DNA of 64,000 bases, from assembly GCA_024372625.1 (NCBI GenBank), contig CP099605.1:620001-684000 (forward strand), written 5' to 3'. A model generated the notes under the pieces. The model did no database searches. It worked only from the letters and a program-made list of their open reading frames with translations, and was not told where the DNA came from. This document shows, in pieces, positions 44,810-54,389 of this stretch. The translations under genes were made by a program, and so were the position numbers. Positions within the stretch are counted from its first letter, which is position 1, and each line of letters opens with the position of its first letter. The stretch is from Comamonadaceae bacterium OTU4NAUVB1. GTDB taxonomy: Bacteria > Pseudomonadota > Gammaproteobacteria > Burkholderiales > Burkholderiaceae_C.

Positions 44810-46543
44810 CTATTCGTTGGTCACGGCGAGGACTTCCTCGAGCGACGTCAGGCCCTGCACGACCTTGATCAGGCCGGACTGGCGCAGCGAGCGCACGCCG
44901 TCGGCCTCGGCCTGGCGGGCGATGTCGAGCGCGCTGCCGTCGCGCAGGATGATTTCCTGGATCGCCTCGGAGATCGGCATCACCTGGTAGATGCCCACGC
45001 GGCCCTTGTAGCCGCTGTTGCAGGACGAGCAGCCCACCGGGCGATAGGGCTTCCACCCGCCGTCGAGCTGCTCGGCCCTGAATCCGGCTTCCACGAGCGC
45101 CTTGCGCGGCACGTCCACCGGCTCCCGGCAGACCATGCACAGGCGCCGCGCGAGCCGCTGGGCGGTGATGAGGATCACGCTGGAGGCGATGTTGAAGGGC
45201 GCGATGCCCATGTTGCGCATGCGCGTGAGCGTGGTCGGCGCGTCGTTGGTGTGCAGCGTCGAGAGCACGAGGTGGCCGGTCTGGGCCGCCTTGATCGAGA
45301 TGTCGGCGGTCTCCAGGTCGCGGATCTCGCCGACCATGATGATGTCCGGGTCCTGCCGCAGGAAGGCGCGCAGCGCCGTCGCGAAGGTGAGGCCGGCTTT
45401 CTCGTTCACGTTGACCTGGTTGACGCCCGGCAGGTTGATCTCCGACGGGTCCTCGGCGGTGGCGATGTTCACGCCCGGCTTGTTGAGCAGGTTCAGGCAG
45501 GTGTAGAGCGACACCGTCTTGCCCGAGCCCGTCGGCCCGGTGACCAGCACCATGCCGTAGGGCCGGCCGATGGCCGTGAGCAGGCGGTCCTTCTCGTCGG
45601 CGTCGTAGCCCAGGGCGTCGATGCCCAGGCGGGCGCTGTTGGGGTCCAGGATCCGGATGACGATCTTCTCGCCGAACAGCGTGGGCAGCGTGCTCACGCG
45701 GAAGTCGATCACGCGTTCGGGGCCGAGCTTGAGCTTCATGCGCCCGTCCTGCGGGATGCGCTTCTCGGAGATGTCCAGCCGCGAGATGACCTTGATGCGC
45801 GAGGCCAGCCGGTCCTTGATGGCCGGCGGCGGGCTGGCGATCTCGCGCAGTTCGCCGTCGATGCGGAAGCGCACCCGGTACTGGTGCTCGTAGGGCTCGA
45901 AGTGGATGTCGGAGGCCCGCATCGCGAAGGCGTCGAGCAGCATGCGGTGCAGGAAGCGCACCACCGGCGCGTCCTCCACCTCGGTCATGTTCGGTTCGTG
46001 CGCCTCGACCGGGACGTCGAGGTGGAAGTCGCCCGCATCGAACTCGAAGCCGACGATGGTCTCGATCATCTCGGCCGCCGAGGCGGCGGTCGCCTCGATG
46101 AGGCGGGAGAGCTTGTCGTACTCGGCGATGACCCAGTCCACGCCCATCTGGGAGGCGAACTTCACCTTCTCCGCAGCCTGCTGGTCGGACGGGTCGGCCG
46201 TGGCGACGATCAGGCGGTTGTTGCGCTTGCTCAGCACCACGATGCGATAGGCCTGGCAGAGCTTGGCGTCGAGCAGGTCCTTCGGCAGGCGTTGCGGATC
46301 GATGGCGTCGAGGTCCAGCAGCGGCGCCCCGAAGGCGCTCGACAGCGTGTGCGCGAGGTCGGCGGCCGACACCGCGCCCGTGCCCGTGAGTTCGGCGATG
46401 AAGCTCGTGCGGCTGGCCAGCGAGCGTCGGTAGATGTCCTCGGCCGCGCGGCCTTCGAGCTTGCCGGCCGAGATCAGTGCGCGCGCGAGTCCGGGAAGGG
46501 CGACGGGTGGGTGGTCCTTGGCGTGAGGTTCGGCGGTGGCCAT
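44810..46543 (-). CDS. pilB: Type IV pilus assembly ATPase PilB
   Basis: PilB is the extension ATPase of type IV pili. The 577 residues contain an N-terminal MshEN-type domain, Walker A (GPTGSGKT), an Asp box (LRQDPDIIMVGEIRD), the His-box region (LSTLHTNDAPTTLTRM) and four zinc Cys residues (CMVC and CSSC). pilA, pilM-Q and pilT are not in the window. Confidence 0.95.
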   Translation of the reverse strand: MATAEPHAKDHPPVALPGLARALISAGKLEGRAAEDIYRRSLASRTSFIAELTGTGAVSAADLAHTLSSAFGAPLLDLDAIDPQRLPKDLLDAKLCQAYRIVVLSKRNNRLIVATADPSDQQAAEKVKFASQMGVDWVIAEYDKLSRLIEATAASAAEMIETIVGFEFDAGDFHLDVPVEAHEPNMTEVEDAPVVRFLHRMLLDAFAMRASDIHFEPYEHQYRVRFRIDGELREIASPPPAIKDRLASRIKVISRLDISEKRIPQDGRMKLKLGPERVIDFRVSTLPTLFGEKIVIRILDPNSARLGIDALGYDADEKDRLLTAIGRPYGMVLVTGPTGSGKTVSLYTCLNLLNKPGVNIATAEDPSEINLPGVNQVNVNEKAGLTFATALRAFLRQDPDIIMVGEIRDLETADISIKAAQTGHLVLSTLHTNDAPTTLTRMRNMGIAPFNIASSVILITAQRLARRLCMVCREPVDVPRKALVEAGFRAEQLDGGWKPYRPVGCSSCNSGYKGRVGIYQVMPISEAIQEIILRDGSALDIARQAEADGVRSLRQSGLIKVVQGLTSLEEVLAVTNE

Positions 46544-46584
46544 CGATGGGAAAGGAATCGGACGATTCTGAACAAGTTGTTACG

Positions 46585-46613
46585 ATCATCGCCGATCGTC
46601 GAACCGCTGTAAA
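46585..46613 (-). promoter_or_regulatory. Candidate promoter of pilBCD
   Basis: On the minus strand TTTACA (46608-46613) and GATGAT (46585-46590) are 17 nt apart, about 40 nt before the pilB ATG. The match is good for sigma-70; no sigma-54 signature was found. Confidence 0.45.
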
Positions 46614-46720
46614 CGCGGCCCGTGGCGCATGCGAACGCTCGCCGACCTGGCTTCCGGGCCCGTCGGGCACCGAATCCAAGTTAACACACGCTTCGCGATC
46701 ACGCGGCCGACGCGCGGGCG

Positions 46721-48226
46721 TCAGCGCTTCCTGGCCGATGCGTCGACCGCTGGCGCGCGCGCGGCGCCGTAGCGCTCCAGCGTGCGGTCACGGGCCTCGG
46801 CATGGTCGACGACCGGGCTTGGGTAGTCCTCGCCCAGCCGCAGTCCGGCCGCGACGAGTTCGACCGGGCTGGCCGTCCAGGGCGCGTGGATCGTGGCGTT
46901 GGAGAGCTTGGCGAGTTGCGGCAGGTAGCGGCGGATGAACTTGCCTTCCGGATCGAAGCGTTTGCTCTGCGAGACGGGGTTGAAGATGCGGAAGTAGGGC
47001 TGGGCATCGCAGCCGCTCGAACTCGCCCACTGCCAGCCGCCGTTGTTGGATGCCAACTCGTAGTCGTTGAGGTGGAGGGCGAAATAGGCCTCGCCGCGCC
47101 GCCAGTCGATGCCCAGGTCCTTGCACAGGAAGCAGGCGACCACCATGCGCAGGCGGTTGTGCATGTACCCGCTCTGGTTGATCTGGGCCATCGCGGCGTC
47201 GACCAGGGGATAGCCGGTGCGGCCCTCGCACCAGGCGGCGAAGAGGGCGTCGGCCTGCTTGCCGTGGTGCCAGGCGATGCGGTCGTACTCGGGCTTGTAG
47301 CTCTTGCCCTCGGCGATGCGGGGATGGTGGGTGAGCACCTGGGAGTAGAAGTCGCGCCAGATCAGCTCGCTCAGCCAGACCGCCGCGCCGGCGTTGCCCT
47401 GCAGCGAGAGCCGGTGGGCGACGCCTGCGAGCTGTCGGATCGACACCGTGCCGAAGCGCAGGTGCACGCTCAGGTAGCTCGGTCCGCGCACCGCCGGGAA
47501 GTCGCGCGCGCTGTCGTAGTGGTCGATGCGTCCGAAGAAGTCCTCGAACAGCGCCGCGCCGCCCTGGGTGCCGGTGGGGATCTCCAGCGCCTGCAGGTTG
47601 GTGGGCTCGAAGCCGAGGTCGGCCAGCGACGGCACCGGGGCGCGGTGGGCCGCCGGCGGCGGCACCAGCGCATCGGCGTAGCCGCGCGAGGGATAGGGCT
47701 TGAGGTGGTAGTCGTCGAGCTTGGCCAGCCAGGCGCGCTTGTAGGGCGTGAACACGCCATAGGGCTGGCCCGCCTTGGTCAGCACCTCGTCGCGTTCGAA
47801 GATCGTCTGGTCCTTGGCGGTGTGGAAGGCGATGCCCGCGTTGGCGAGCGCGCCGAGCACCTGGGCGTCGCGCGCGATGGCGGCGGGCTCGTGGTCGCGG
47901 TTGGCGTAGACCGCCTGCACGCCCAGGGCGGCGGCCAGCGCCGGGATCTCGTCCCGGGCGACGGCGTGGCGCACGATGAGCCCGCCACCGAGCGCGCGCA
48001 GGTCGGCCTCGAGCTCGACCAGCGATTCGCGGATGAATTCGACGCGCCGGTCGGCGCGCGGCAGGTCGTCGAGGATGGCGCGGTCGAACACGAAGACGCA
48101 CAGGACCTCGCGGCAATGGCGCAGGGCCATCCAGAGCGCGGCGTTGTCGTCCACGCGCAGATCGCGGCGCAGCCAGAGGAGTCCCTTGGGATAGGTCTTG
48201 TCGACGGCCGGTAAAATGGGGGGCAT
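46721..48226 (-). CDS. phrB: Deoxyribodipyrimidine photolyase
   Basis: A 501-residue cryptochrome/photolyase family protein that repairs UV pyrimidine dimers with light. Family signatures are LLWLRRDLRVDDNAAL at the N-terminus, the antenna-binding domain, and the FAD-binding half (GRTGYPLVDAAMAQINQSGYMHNRLRM, then YFALHLNDYELASNNGGWQW). The only suitable start is ATG at 48226, which directly abuts the yqgE ATG on the other strand. Confidence 0.93.
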   Translation of the reverse strand: MPPILPAVDKTYPKGLLWLRRDLRVDDNAALWMALRHCREVLCVFVFDRAILDDLPRADRRVEFIRESLVELEADLRALGGGLIVRHAVARDEIPALAAALGVQAVYANRDHEPAAIARDAQVLGALANAGIAFHTAKDQTIFERDEVLTKAGQPYGVFTPYKRAWLAKLDDYHLKPYPSRGYADALVPPPAAHRAPVPSLADLGFEPTNLQALEIPTGTQGGAALFEDFFGRIDHYDSARDFPAVRGPSYLSVHLRFGTVSIRQLAGVAHRLSLQGNAGAAVWLSELIWRDFYSQVLTHHPRIAEGKSYKPEYDRIAWHHGKQADALFAAWCEGRTGYPLVDAAMAQINQSGYMHNRLRMVVACFLCKDLGIDWRRGEAYFALHLNDYELASNNGGWQWASSSGCDAQPYFRIFNPVSQSKRFDPEGKFIRRYLPQLAKLSNATIHAPWTASPVELVAAGLRLGEDYPSPVVDHAEARDRTLERYGAARAPAVDASARKR

Positions 48227-48826
48227 ATGGCTTCCGATTCTGCCCGCATGAACCTCACGCATCACTTCCTGATCGCGATGCCGGGGATGGAGGATCAGGC
48301 CTTCAGCCGCAGCGTCGTCTACCTCTGCGAGCACAGCGAGCGCGGCGCGCTCGGCCTGGTGATCAACAAACCGAGCGACATCAACCTGCAGGCGCTGTTC
48401 GACAAGATCGAACTCCACCTCGCGCGGCCCGAACTCGGCGCGGCGCCCGTCTACCAGGGCGGTCCGGTGCAGACCGAGCGCGGCTTCGTGCTGCACGAGC
48501 CGGTCTTCGCCGCCGCCGACCGGCCCGAGGAGTCGGTCTACGCCTCCACCATGACCATTCCCGGCGGTCTGGAGATGACCACTTCCAAGGACGTGCTCGA
48601 AGCCATGGCCACCGGCGCCGGACCGCGCCGGGTGCTGGTCTCGCTGGGCTACTCGGCCTGGGGCGAGGGCCAGCTCGAATCCGAACTGGCCGAGAACAGC
48701 TGGCTCACCGTGGGTGCCGATCCGGCCGTGATCTTCGACACGCCCGTGGACGAGCGCTACGACCGCGCGCTGCGCCTGCTGGGACTGGAGGCCTGGACCC
48801 TCTCGCCCGATGCGGGCCATGCGTGA
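48227..48826 (+). CDS. yqgE: YqgE/AlgH family protein
   Basis: A 199-residue UPF0301 (DUF179) protein. Family motifs include NLTHHFLIAMPGMEDQAFSRSVVYLCEHS, GLVINKP and VSLGYSAWGEGQLESELAENSWL. The molecular function is not established. The ATG at 48227 has a GGGGG stretch 4 nt upstream; ATG at 48248 (MNLTHHFL) is closer to the usual family start. It overlaps ruvX. Confidence 0.92.
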   Translation: MASDSARMNLTHHFLIAMPGMEDQAFSRSVVYLCEHSERGALGLVINKPSDINLQALFDKIELHLARPELGAAPVYQGGPVQTERGFVLHEPVFAAADRPEESVYASTMTIPGGLEMTTSKDVLEAMATGAGPRRVLVSLGYSAWGEGQLESELAENSWLTVGADPAVIFDTPVDERYDRALRLLGLEAWTLSPDAGHA

Positions 48827-49277
48827 GTCCGGCGGCGGCGATCCTGCCGTGACGGCCACCGGGCCCTCCGCCGCCTCCACGCCCGCCGCGGTCCCGGGCC
48901 AGACCTTCCTCGCCTTCGACTACGGCCAGAAGCGCACCGGCGTGGCCACCGGCAACCGGTTGCTGGGCACGGCGTCGCCGCAGGCCACCATCAAGGCCGA
49001 GGGCGATGCGCGCTTCGTGCAGGTGGCCGCGCGGATCAAGGAGTGGCAGCCCGACGCGCTGGTGGTGGGCGTGCCGTTCCACCCCGATGGCGCGAGCCAC
49101 GAGAACACGGCCAAGGCACGGCGTTTCGCGCGCCAGCTGCGCGGGCGCTTCGGCCTGCCGGTCCACGAGGTCGACGAGCGCTACAGCACCACCGAGGCCC
49201 TGGCCTCCGGCGCGCGCGACGCCGACGCCGCATCGGCCTGCATCATCCTGGAGCAATTTTTGAGGAGTCTTTCTTGA
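48810..49277 (+). CDS. ruvX: Putative pre-16S rRNA nuclease/Holliday junction resolvase YqgF
   Basis: A 155-residue RNase H-fold protein of the RuvX/YqgF family. It contains the first catalytic Asp ([13 protein letters not shown]), the Glu/Asp region ([11 protein letters not shown]) and a C-terminal DADAAS segment. E. coli YqgF matures the 16S rRNA 5' end. ATG at 48810 or 48819 could be the start. It always accompanies yqgE in related genomes. Confidence 0.93.
   Translation: MRAMRESGGGDPAVTATGPSAASTPAAVPGQTFLAFDYGQKRTGVATGNRLLGTASPQATIKAEGDARFVQVAARIKEWQPDALVVGVPFHPDGASHENTAKARRFARQLRGRFGLPVHEVDERYSTTEALASGARDADAASACIILEQFLRSLS
49262..49276 (+). promoter_or_regulatory. Ribosome-binding site and TTG start of pyrR
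   Basis: GAGGAG (49262-49267) lies 6 nt before a TTG at 49274-49276, which overlaps the ruvX TGA stop. No ATG or GTG lies in frame at a suitable place before the conserved region, so TTG is the likely start. Confidence 0.7.
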
Positions 49278-49780
49278 GTGCAACGAACCCCGTTCCCGAT
49301 GCCGAGGCGCTCTACGGCGACCTGCTGCGCGGCGTGCAGACCCTGATGAACGCGGACACGCGGCTGGTCGGCATCGCCTCCGGCGGCGTCTGGCTGGTCG
49401 AGCGGCTGCACCGCGACCTCGGCTTGGCCGGCGCGCCGGGCACGATCTCCTCGGCCATGCACCGCGACGACTTCGCGCGCCGCGGCCTCGCGAGCAGCGC
49501 CCAGACCGTGCTCCCCTTCGACGTCAACGGGGCCGACGTGCTGCTGCTCGACGACGTGCTCTACACCGGCCGCACCATCCGCGCGGTGCTCAACGAACTG
49601 TTCGACTTCGGCCGGCCGGCGCGCGTGCGCCTGGCCGTGCTCGTCGACCGGGGCGGGCGCGAGCTGCCGGTGACGGCGGATTTCGCGGCCGCGCGGCTCT
49701 CGCTGCCCGGGGCGCAGTCGCTGGCCCTGGCGCGCGACGCCCGGGGCGCGTTCGGCCTGCAGGTGGAGGCCAGCGCCTGA
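49274..49780 (+). CDS. pyrR: PyrR-type uracil phosphoribosyltransferase/regulator
   Basis: A 168-residue type I phosphoribosyltransferase with the PRPP loop [13 protein letters not shown] and the family segment AMHRDDF. In Gram-positive bacteria PyrR controls pyr attenuation; in proteobacteria it is often found next to pyrB without a demonstrated attenuator, and none is seen here. The start is TTG. Its TGA overlaps the pyrB ATG by one base. Confidence 0.92.
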   Translation: MSATNPVPDAEALYGDLLRGVQTLMNADTRLVGIASGGVWLVERLHRDLGLAGAPGTISSAMHRDDFARRGLASSAQTVLPFDVNGADVLLLDDVLYTGRTIRAVLNELFDFGRPARVRLAVLVDRGGRELPVTADFAAARLSLPGAQSLALARDARGAFGLQVEASA

Positions 49781-50742
49781 TGCTCTACAAGCGCAATCCG
49801 CAGCTCAACAAGCACGGCGAGCTGGTCCACCTGCTGTCGATCGAGGGCCTGCCCAAGGCCATCCTGACGCACATCCTCGACACCGCCGCCAACTTCACCA
49901 GCGTGAGCGACCGCGAGGTCAAGAAGGTGCCGCTGCTGCGCGGCAAGAGCGTCTTCAACCTGTTCTTCGAAAACTCGACGCGGACCCGCACCACCTTCGA
50001 GATCGCGGCCAAGCGCCTGTCGGCCGACGTCTTCAACCTCGACATCGCGCGCTCCTCGGCCAGCAAGGGCGAGTCGCTGCTCGACACCATCGCCAATCTG
50101 TCGGCGATGGCGGCCGACATCTTCGTGGTGCGCCACGGCGAGTCGGGCGCGCCCTACCTGATCGCCCAGCACGTCGCGCCCCACGTGCACGTGGTCAACG
50201 CCGGCGACGGCCGCCACGCGCACCCCACCCAGGGGCTGCTCGACATGTTCACGATCCGCCACTACAAGAAGGATTTCGCCAACCTGACGGTGGCCATCGT
50301 CGGCGACGTGCTGCATTCGCGGGTCGCGCGCTCGGACATCCACGCGCTCACCACGCTCGGCTGCGCCGAGGTACGGGTCGTGGGGCCGAGGACGCTGGTG
50401 CCCGGCGACATGGCCGGCATGGGCGTGCGCGTGTGCCACACGCTGGAAGAAGGCATCCGCGACTGCGACGTGATCATCATGCTGCGCCTGCAGAACGAAC
50501 GCATGAGCGGCGCGCTGCTGCCCTCCAGCCAGGAATTCTTCAAGACCTACGGCCTGACGCCGGAGAAGCTCCGGCTGGCCAAGCCGGACTGCATCGTGAT
50601 GCACCCCGGGCCGATCAACCGCGGCGTCGAGATCGACTCGGCCGTGGTCGACGGCGCGCAGAGCGTGATCCTGCCGCAGGTCACTTTCGGCATCGCGGTG
50701 CGCATGGCGGTGATGAGCATCGTCGCGGGGAACGAAGCATGA
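49780..50742 (+). CDS. pyrB: Aspartate carbamoyltransferase catalytic subunit
   Basis: PyrB joins carbamoyl phosphate and aspartate in the second step of pyrimidine synthesis. The 320 residues include the carbamoyl phosphate site ([13 protein letters not shown]), HPTQ with the Gln/His pair, and MLRLQNERM with the aspartate-binding region. No pyrI regulatory subunit is present. As in Pseudomonas, it overlaps an inactive dihydroorotase homologue (pyrC') that probably forms a joint complex. Confidence 0.96.
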   Translation: MLYKRNPQLNKHGELVHLLSIEGLPKAILTHILDTAANFTSVSDREVKKVPLLRGKSVFNLFFENSTRTRTTFEIAAKRLSADVFNLDIARSSASKGESLLDTIANLSAMAADIFVVRHGESGAPYLIAQHVAPHVHVVNAGDGRHAHPTQGLLDMFTIRHYKKDFANLTVAIVGDVLHSRVARSDIHALTTLGCAEVRVVGPRTLVPGDMAGMGVRVCHTLEEGIRDCDVIIMLRLQNERMSGALLPSSQEFFKTYGLTPEKLRLAKPDCIVMHPGPINRGVEIDSAVVDGAQSVILPQVTFGIAVRMAVMSIVAGNEA

Positions 50743-52055
50743 ACCTTCTTATCGTCAACGGCCGGGTGGTCGATCCCCGCTCGGGCCTCGACCGGCCCGG
50801 CGACATCGCCATCTCGGGGGGAAAGATCCTGTCGATCGGTGCGACGCCGGCCGGCTTCGAGGCCGAGCGGACGCTCGATGCGACCGGCTGCATCGTCGCA
50901 CCGGGCCTGGTCGACCTGGCCGCGCGGCTGCGCGAACCCGGTCACGAGCACGAGGGCATGCTGGAGAGCGAACTCGCCGCGGCGGTGGCCGGTGGCGTGA
51001 CCAGCCTGGTCTGCCCGCCCGACACCGATCCCGTGCTCGACGAGCCCGGGCTGGTGGAGATGCTGCACTACCGCGCCCGCAAGCTGCGCCGGGCGCGGCT
51101 CTTCCCGCTCGGCGCGGTCACGCGCGGACTCGCGGGCGAGGTGCTCACCGAGATGGTCGCACTGACCGAAGCCGGCTGCGTCGGCTTCAGCCAGGCCGAC
51201 GTGCCGCTGGCCAGCACCCAGGTGCTGCAGCGCGCGCTGTCGTACGCCAGCACCTTCGGCTACACGGTCTGGCTGCGGCCGCAGGACCGCGACCTGGGCA
51301 AGGGCGTGGCCGCCAGCGGCGCGATCGCGACGCGGCTGGGCCTGGCCGGCGTGCCGGTGGCGGCGGAGACCATCGCGCTGTTCACGATCTTCGAACTGGT
51401 CAAGGCCACCGGCGCGCGCGTTCACCTGTGCCGGCTCTCCAGCGCGGCCGGCGTGGCGCTGGTGCGTGCGGCCAAGGCCGACGGCCTGCCGGTGACCTGC
51501 GACGTGAGCATCAATTCGCTGCACCTGACCGATGCCGACATCGGCTATTTCGACAGCCGCGCGCGCCTGAGTCCGCCCCTGCGCCAGCAACGCGACCGCG
51601 ACGCACTGTCCGCCGCGCTGGCCGACGGCACCATCGACGCGCTGGTCTCCGACCACACGCCGGTCGACGCCGATGCCAAGACGTTGCCCTTCGCCGAGAG
51701 CGAGCCGGGCGCCACCGGACTCGAACTGCTGCTGCCGCTGGCGCTCAAGTGGGGTCGGGACAGTGGTGCCGGTCTGGCGCGTGCGCTCGAAGTCGTCACC
51801 GCCGCGCCCGCGCGCATCCTCACCGCGCCGGAGGCGGCGGGCGCCGGGCGGCTGGTCGAAGGCGGCTGGGCGGACCTTTGCGTGATCGATCCGGACCTCG
51901 AATGGCAGGTGCGCCCCGAAGCGTTGCGCAGCCAGGGCAAGAGCACGCCCTTCGGCGGCTATGCCGTGCGCGGCGCGGCGCGCGCCACGCTGGTGGGCGG
52001 GCGGATCATGCACGAGCACGCGACGTGGACCGAAGCCGCGGCGCAGGAAGGCTGA
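50739..52055 (+). CDS. pyrC': Dihydroorotase-like protein, probably noncatalytic (PyrC')
   Basis: A 438-residue amidohydrolase-fold protein with clear similarity to class I dihydroorotase, but the metal site is damaged. The D-x-H-x-H-x-R motif reads DLAARLR at 59-65, with Ala61 and Arg63 in place of both His. A later His site (IxHVST in active enzymes) reads CRLSS, and the usual TDHAPH is SDHTPV. This is the pattern of the inactive PyrC' that stabilises ATCase in Pseudomonas. It overlaps pyrB by 4 nt. A functional pyrC should exist elsewhere. Confidence 0.9.
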   Translation: MNLLIVNGRVVDPRSGLDRPGDIAISGGKILSIGATPAGFEAERTLDATGCIVAPGLVDLAARLREPGHEHEGMLESELAAAVAGGVTSLVCPPDTDPVLDEPGLVEMLHYRARKLRRARLFPLGAVTRGLAGEVLTEMVALTEAGCVGFSQADVPLASTQVLQRALSYASTFGYTVWLRPQDRDLGKGVAASGAIATRLGLAGVPVAAETIALFTIFELVKATGARVHLCRLSSAAGVALVRAAKADGLPVTCDVSINSLHLTDADIGYFDSRARLSPPLRQQRDRDALSAALADGTIDALVSDHTPVDADAKTLPFAESEPGATGLELLLPLALKWGRDSGAGLARALEVVTAAPARILTAPEAAGAGRLVEGGWADLCVIDPDLEWQVRPEALRSQGKSTPFGGYAVRGAARATLVGGRIMHEHATWTEAAAQEG

Positions 52056-52083
52056 TCGTTCCGGCGCGCGGGCGTCCGGTCCG

Positions 52084-52827
52084 ATGAAACCGTTTCGCAC
52101 CGGCTGGCGACTGCTGCGTGCCTTCGCCCACATGCTGGTCGGCTGGTGGATCATCCGGCGCCGTTTCCCGCGCCTGACGCCGGCCGAGCGCGAGCGCGAG
52201 GTCGAGCGCTGGTCGCGAGGCATGCTGGCGCAGATGGGCGTGCGCCTGGAGATTCAGGGCACACCTCCCGCCGGAGGGCCGCTGCTGCTGGTGTGCAACC
52301 ACCTGTCATGGCTCGACATCCTGGTGATCCATGCCGCGCGACACGTGCGCTTCGTGTCGAAATCGGATGTCCGGCGCTGGCCGGTGATCGGGACGCTGGC
52401 CGACGGCGCCGGCACCCTCTACATCGAGCGCGAGCGCCGCCGCGATGCGCTGCGCGTGGCTCACCACATGACCGAGGCCCTGCGGGCGGGCGACCTCATC
52501 GTGGTGTTTCCCGAAGGCACCACCAGCGACGGCCAGGACGTGCTGCCGTTCCACGCCAACCTGCTGCAGGCGGCGATCTCCGCGGACGCCCCGGTGCAAC
52601 CCATCGCGCTGCGTTTCGTCGACGACGCCAGCGGCCTGCCCAGCCGCGCCGCGCGCTACATCGACGACGACGACCTGATCACGTCGTTGTGGCGTACGCT
52701 TGGCGCCCCACCGCTGCGCGCGATCGTTCGCTTCGGTCCGCCGCAACCGGCTGCGGGACGCGAGCGTCGTGCCTGGGCCGCATCGCTGCATGCCGACGTG
52801 CAGGCGCTGCGGCGCGAGATGCACTGA
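52084..52827 (+). CDS. 1-acylglycerol-3-phosphate acyltransferase family protein
   Basis: A 247-residue PlsC-family acyltransferase. It has the catalytic His73-x4-Asp78 (NHLSWLD) and the phosphate-binding FPEGTTSDG near residue 145, plus a hydrophobic N-terminal segment (about 10-24) for membrane association. It may make phosphatidic acid or acylate ornithine lipids; these subfamilies are hard to separate by eye. It starts 28 nt after pyrC'. Confidence 0.88.
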   Translation: MKPFRTGWRLLRAFAHMLVGWWIIRRRFPRLTPAEREREVERWSRGMLAQMGVRLEIQGTPPAGGPLLLVCNHLSWLDILVIHAARHVRFVSKSDVRRWPVIGTLADGAGTLYIERERRRDALRVAHHMTEALRAGDLIVVFPEGTTSDGQDVLPFHANLLQAAISADAPVQPIALRFVDDASGLPSRAARYIDDDDLITSLWRTLGAPPLRAIVRFGPPQPAAGRERRAWAASLHADVQALRREMH

Positions 52828-52923
52828 GGCACGTCACCACCGCCGCGGCGGACGCGATCCGCGAGGGCATGCGCCGTGCAGCGACCGGCATTCCCGTCAC
52901 GATCCCAAAGAGAGACAAACGCC

Positions 52924-54183
52924 ATGCATTGCTTCCATTCCGTGCCTCGATGGCTCGCTTCGCTCCGCTCCGCCCCCGCATCGCGCCGGGGCGCGGCAGG
53001 GGCCGTGGTGGTGACCCTCGCGACGCTCGCCGGTTGCGCCGGCCTGCCATCGGCGACCTCCACCGCCGCCGTCCCGAAACGCCAGCTCATGCTGGTGGCC
53101 AACGACGAGAAGCAGTCCTGGACCGATGCCGGCAACGTCGTCCTGGGTCCCCACGGGCGCGATACCGTGCAGGTGCTCGACATCGGCACCGATCCCCTGG
53201 CCCCCCGGACGATCGGCTCGCTGCCGCTGGACAACACGATCGCCGGACCACCGACCAACCTCGCCATCAACGCCGACGAAACGCTGGCACTGGTCGCGAA
53301 CTCGCTCAACGTGATCGAGGAAGCGGGCGTGCGCCGTCAGGTGCCCGACAACCGCCTGTTCGTGATCGACCTCGCCGCCACGCCGCCGACGCTGATCGAC
53401 ACGCTGAGCGTCGGTCGTCAGCCCTCGGGGCTGTCGATCAACCGCGCCGGCACGCTCGCGCTGGTGGCGCACCGCGCCGACAACTCGATCGGCGTGCTGC
53501 GCATCGAAGGCCGCAAGGTCACGCTGATCGACACCGTGGCGATGGGCGAGTCGGTGGCGCACGTGCGCTTCACGCCGGACGGAAAGCGCGCGCTGGTCGT
53601 CAAGTTCCCGGGTCACAAGGTCGCGCTGCTCGACATCGACGGCGAGAAGGTGACGCCCGCCAAGGCCGACATGGCCGCCGGACTGTGGCCGTACAACGTC
53701 GACGTGACACCCGATGGACGGCTCGCTCTCACCGCCGACAACGGCAATGCCGGCGCTTCGGACGGACAGGCCGACACGGTCAGCGTGATCGATCTCGAAG
53801 CCGTCCCGCCGCGCGTCGTCGACAAGGTCGTGGTCGGCGACGGTCCCGAGGGACTGGCCATCAGCCCGACCGGCAAGCTGGCCGTGGCGGTCCTCCTGCG
53901 CGGCAGCAACGCAGCGAAGAATGCGTATTTCCATCAGCGCAATGGTTCCGTCGTGGCCTTGAAGATCGATGGCAAGAAAGTTACGCGGAGCAACGAGGTC
54001 GTGGTGCGCGGCCTCCCCGAAGGGGCGGTGTTCAGTGCCGACGGTCGTTACCTCTACGTGGGCAACTTCATCGATCGCGACATCACCATCCTTCGGGTGG
54101 AAGGCGACACCCTGGTCGACACCGGTCGTTCGGTCGGACTCCAGGGGCACCCGGCCGCCATGCGGGGGCGCGTGACCCATTGA
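52924..54183 (+). CDS. YncE-like beta-propeller lipoprotein
   Basis: A 419-residue protein with a lipoprotein signal (lipobox LAGC, Cys38 lipidated) followed by repeated blades of the YVTN/lactonase type. Each blade has a pattern such as GLSINRAGTLALVAH, HVRFTPDGKRALVV, NVDVTPDGRLALTA and GLAISPTGKLAVAV. Such propellers are usually periplasmic or surface exposed and act in binding or as lactonases; the role here is unknown. The ATG at 52924 is preferred because it places the signal at the N-terminus; an upstream ATG at 52876 would not. Confidence 0.85.
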   Translation: MHCFHSVPRWLASLRSAPASRRGAAGAVVVTLATLAGCAGLPSATSTAAVPKRQLMLVANDEKQSWTDAGNVVLGPHGRDTVQVLDIGTDPLAPRTIGSLPLDNTIAGPPTNLAINADETLALVANSLNVIEEAGVRRQVPDNRLFVIDLAATPPTLIDTLSVGRQPSGLSINRAGTLALVAHRADNSIGVLRIEGRKVTLIDTVAMGESVAHVRFTPDGKRALVVKFPGHKVALLDIDGEKVTPAKADMAAGLWPYNVDVTPDGRLALTADNGNAGASDGQADTVSVIDLEAVPPRVVDKVVVGDGPEGLAISPTGKLAVAVLLRGSNAAKNAYFHQRNGSVVALKIDGKKVTRSNEVVVRGLPEGAVFSADGRYLYVGNFIDRDITILRVEGDTLVDTGRSVGLQGHPAAMRGRVTH

Positions 54184-54251
54184 GGCTCCTCCGCCTGGCC
54201 GAGGCCTGGACCGGCCGGCAAGGCCGCATGGTCACAGGGCTCGCACCGACG

Positions 54252-54278
54252 AAAAAAAAAGCGCCCCGGAGGGCGCTT
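54252..54278 (-). terminator. Intrinsic terminator reading leftward
   Basis: On the minus strand an 8-bp stem (aagcgccc / gggcgctt) with a 4-nt loop is followed by a run of nine Us. The plus strand lacks a T-tract after the stem, so it is one-directional and must end a minus-strand transcript, most likely that of the 25-residue gene at 54375-54452. Confidence 0.9.
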
Positions 54279-54365
54279 GGAACAACGTCTTGCGACGTCG
54301 CGAGGAGGAAACGGTTGGAGTTCGGTCGTCGCTGTTGGTTCAGACAAATCTCAAAAATTCTTCAC

Positions 54366-54389
54366 TTCGGCATTTCACAGGATGCCGAA
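54366..54389. repeat. Hairpin spanning the stop of the 25-residue gene
   Basis: An 8-bp perfect stem (ttcggcat / atgccgaa) with an 8-nt loop covers the end of the small gene on the minus strand. A short T-run lies a few bases beyond it, so it might act as a weak first terminator. Confidence 0.5.
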
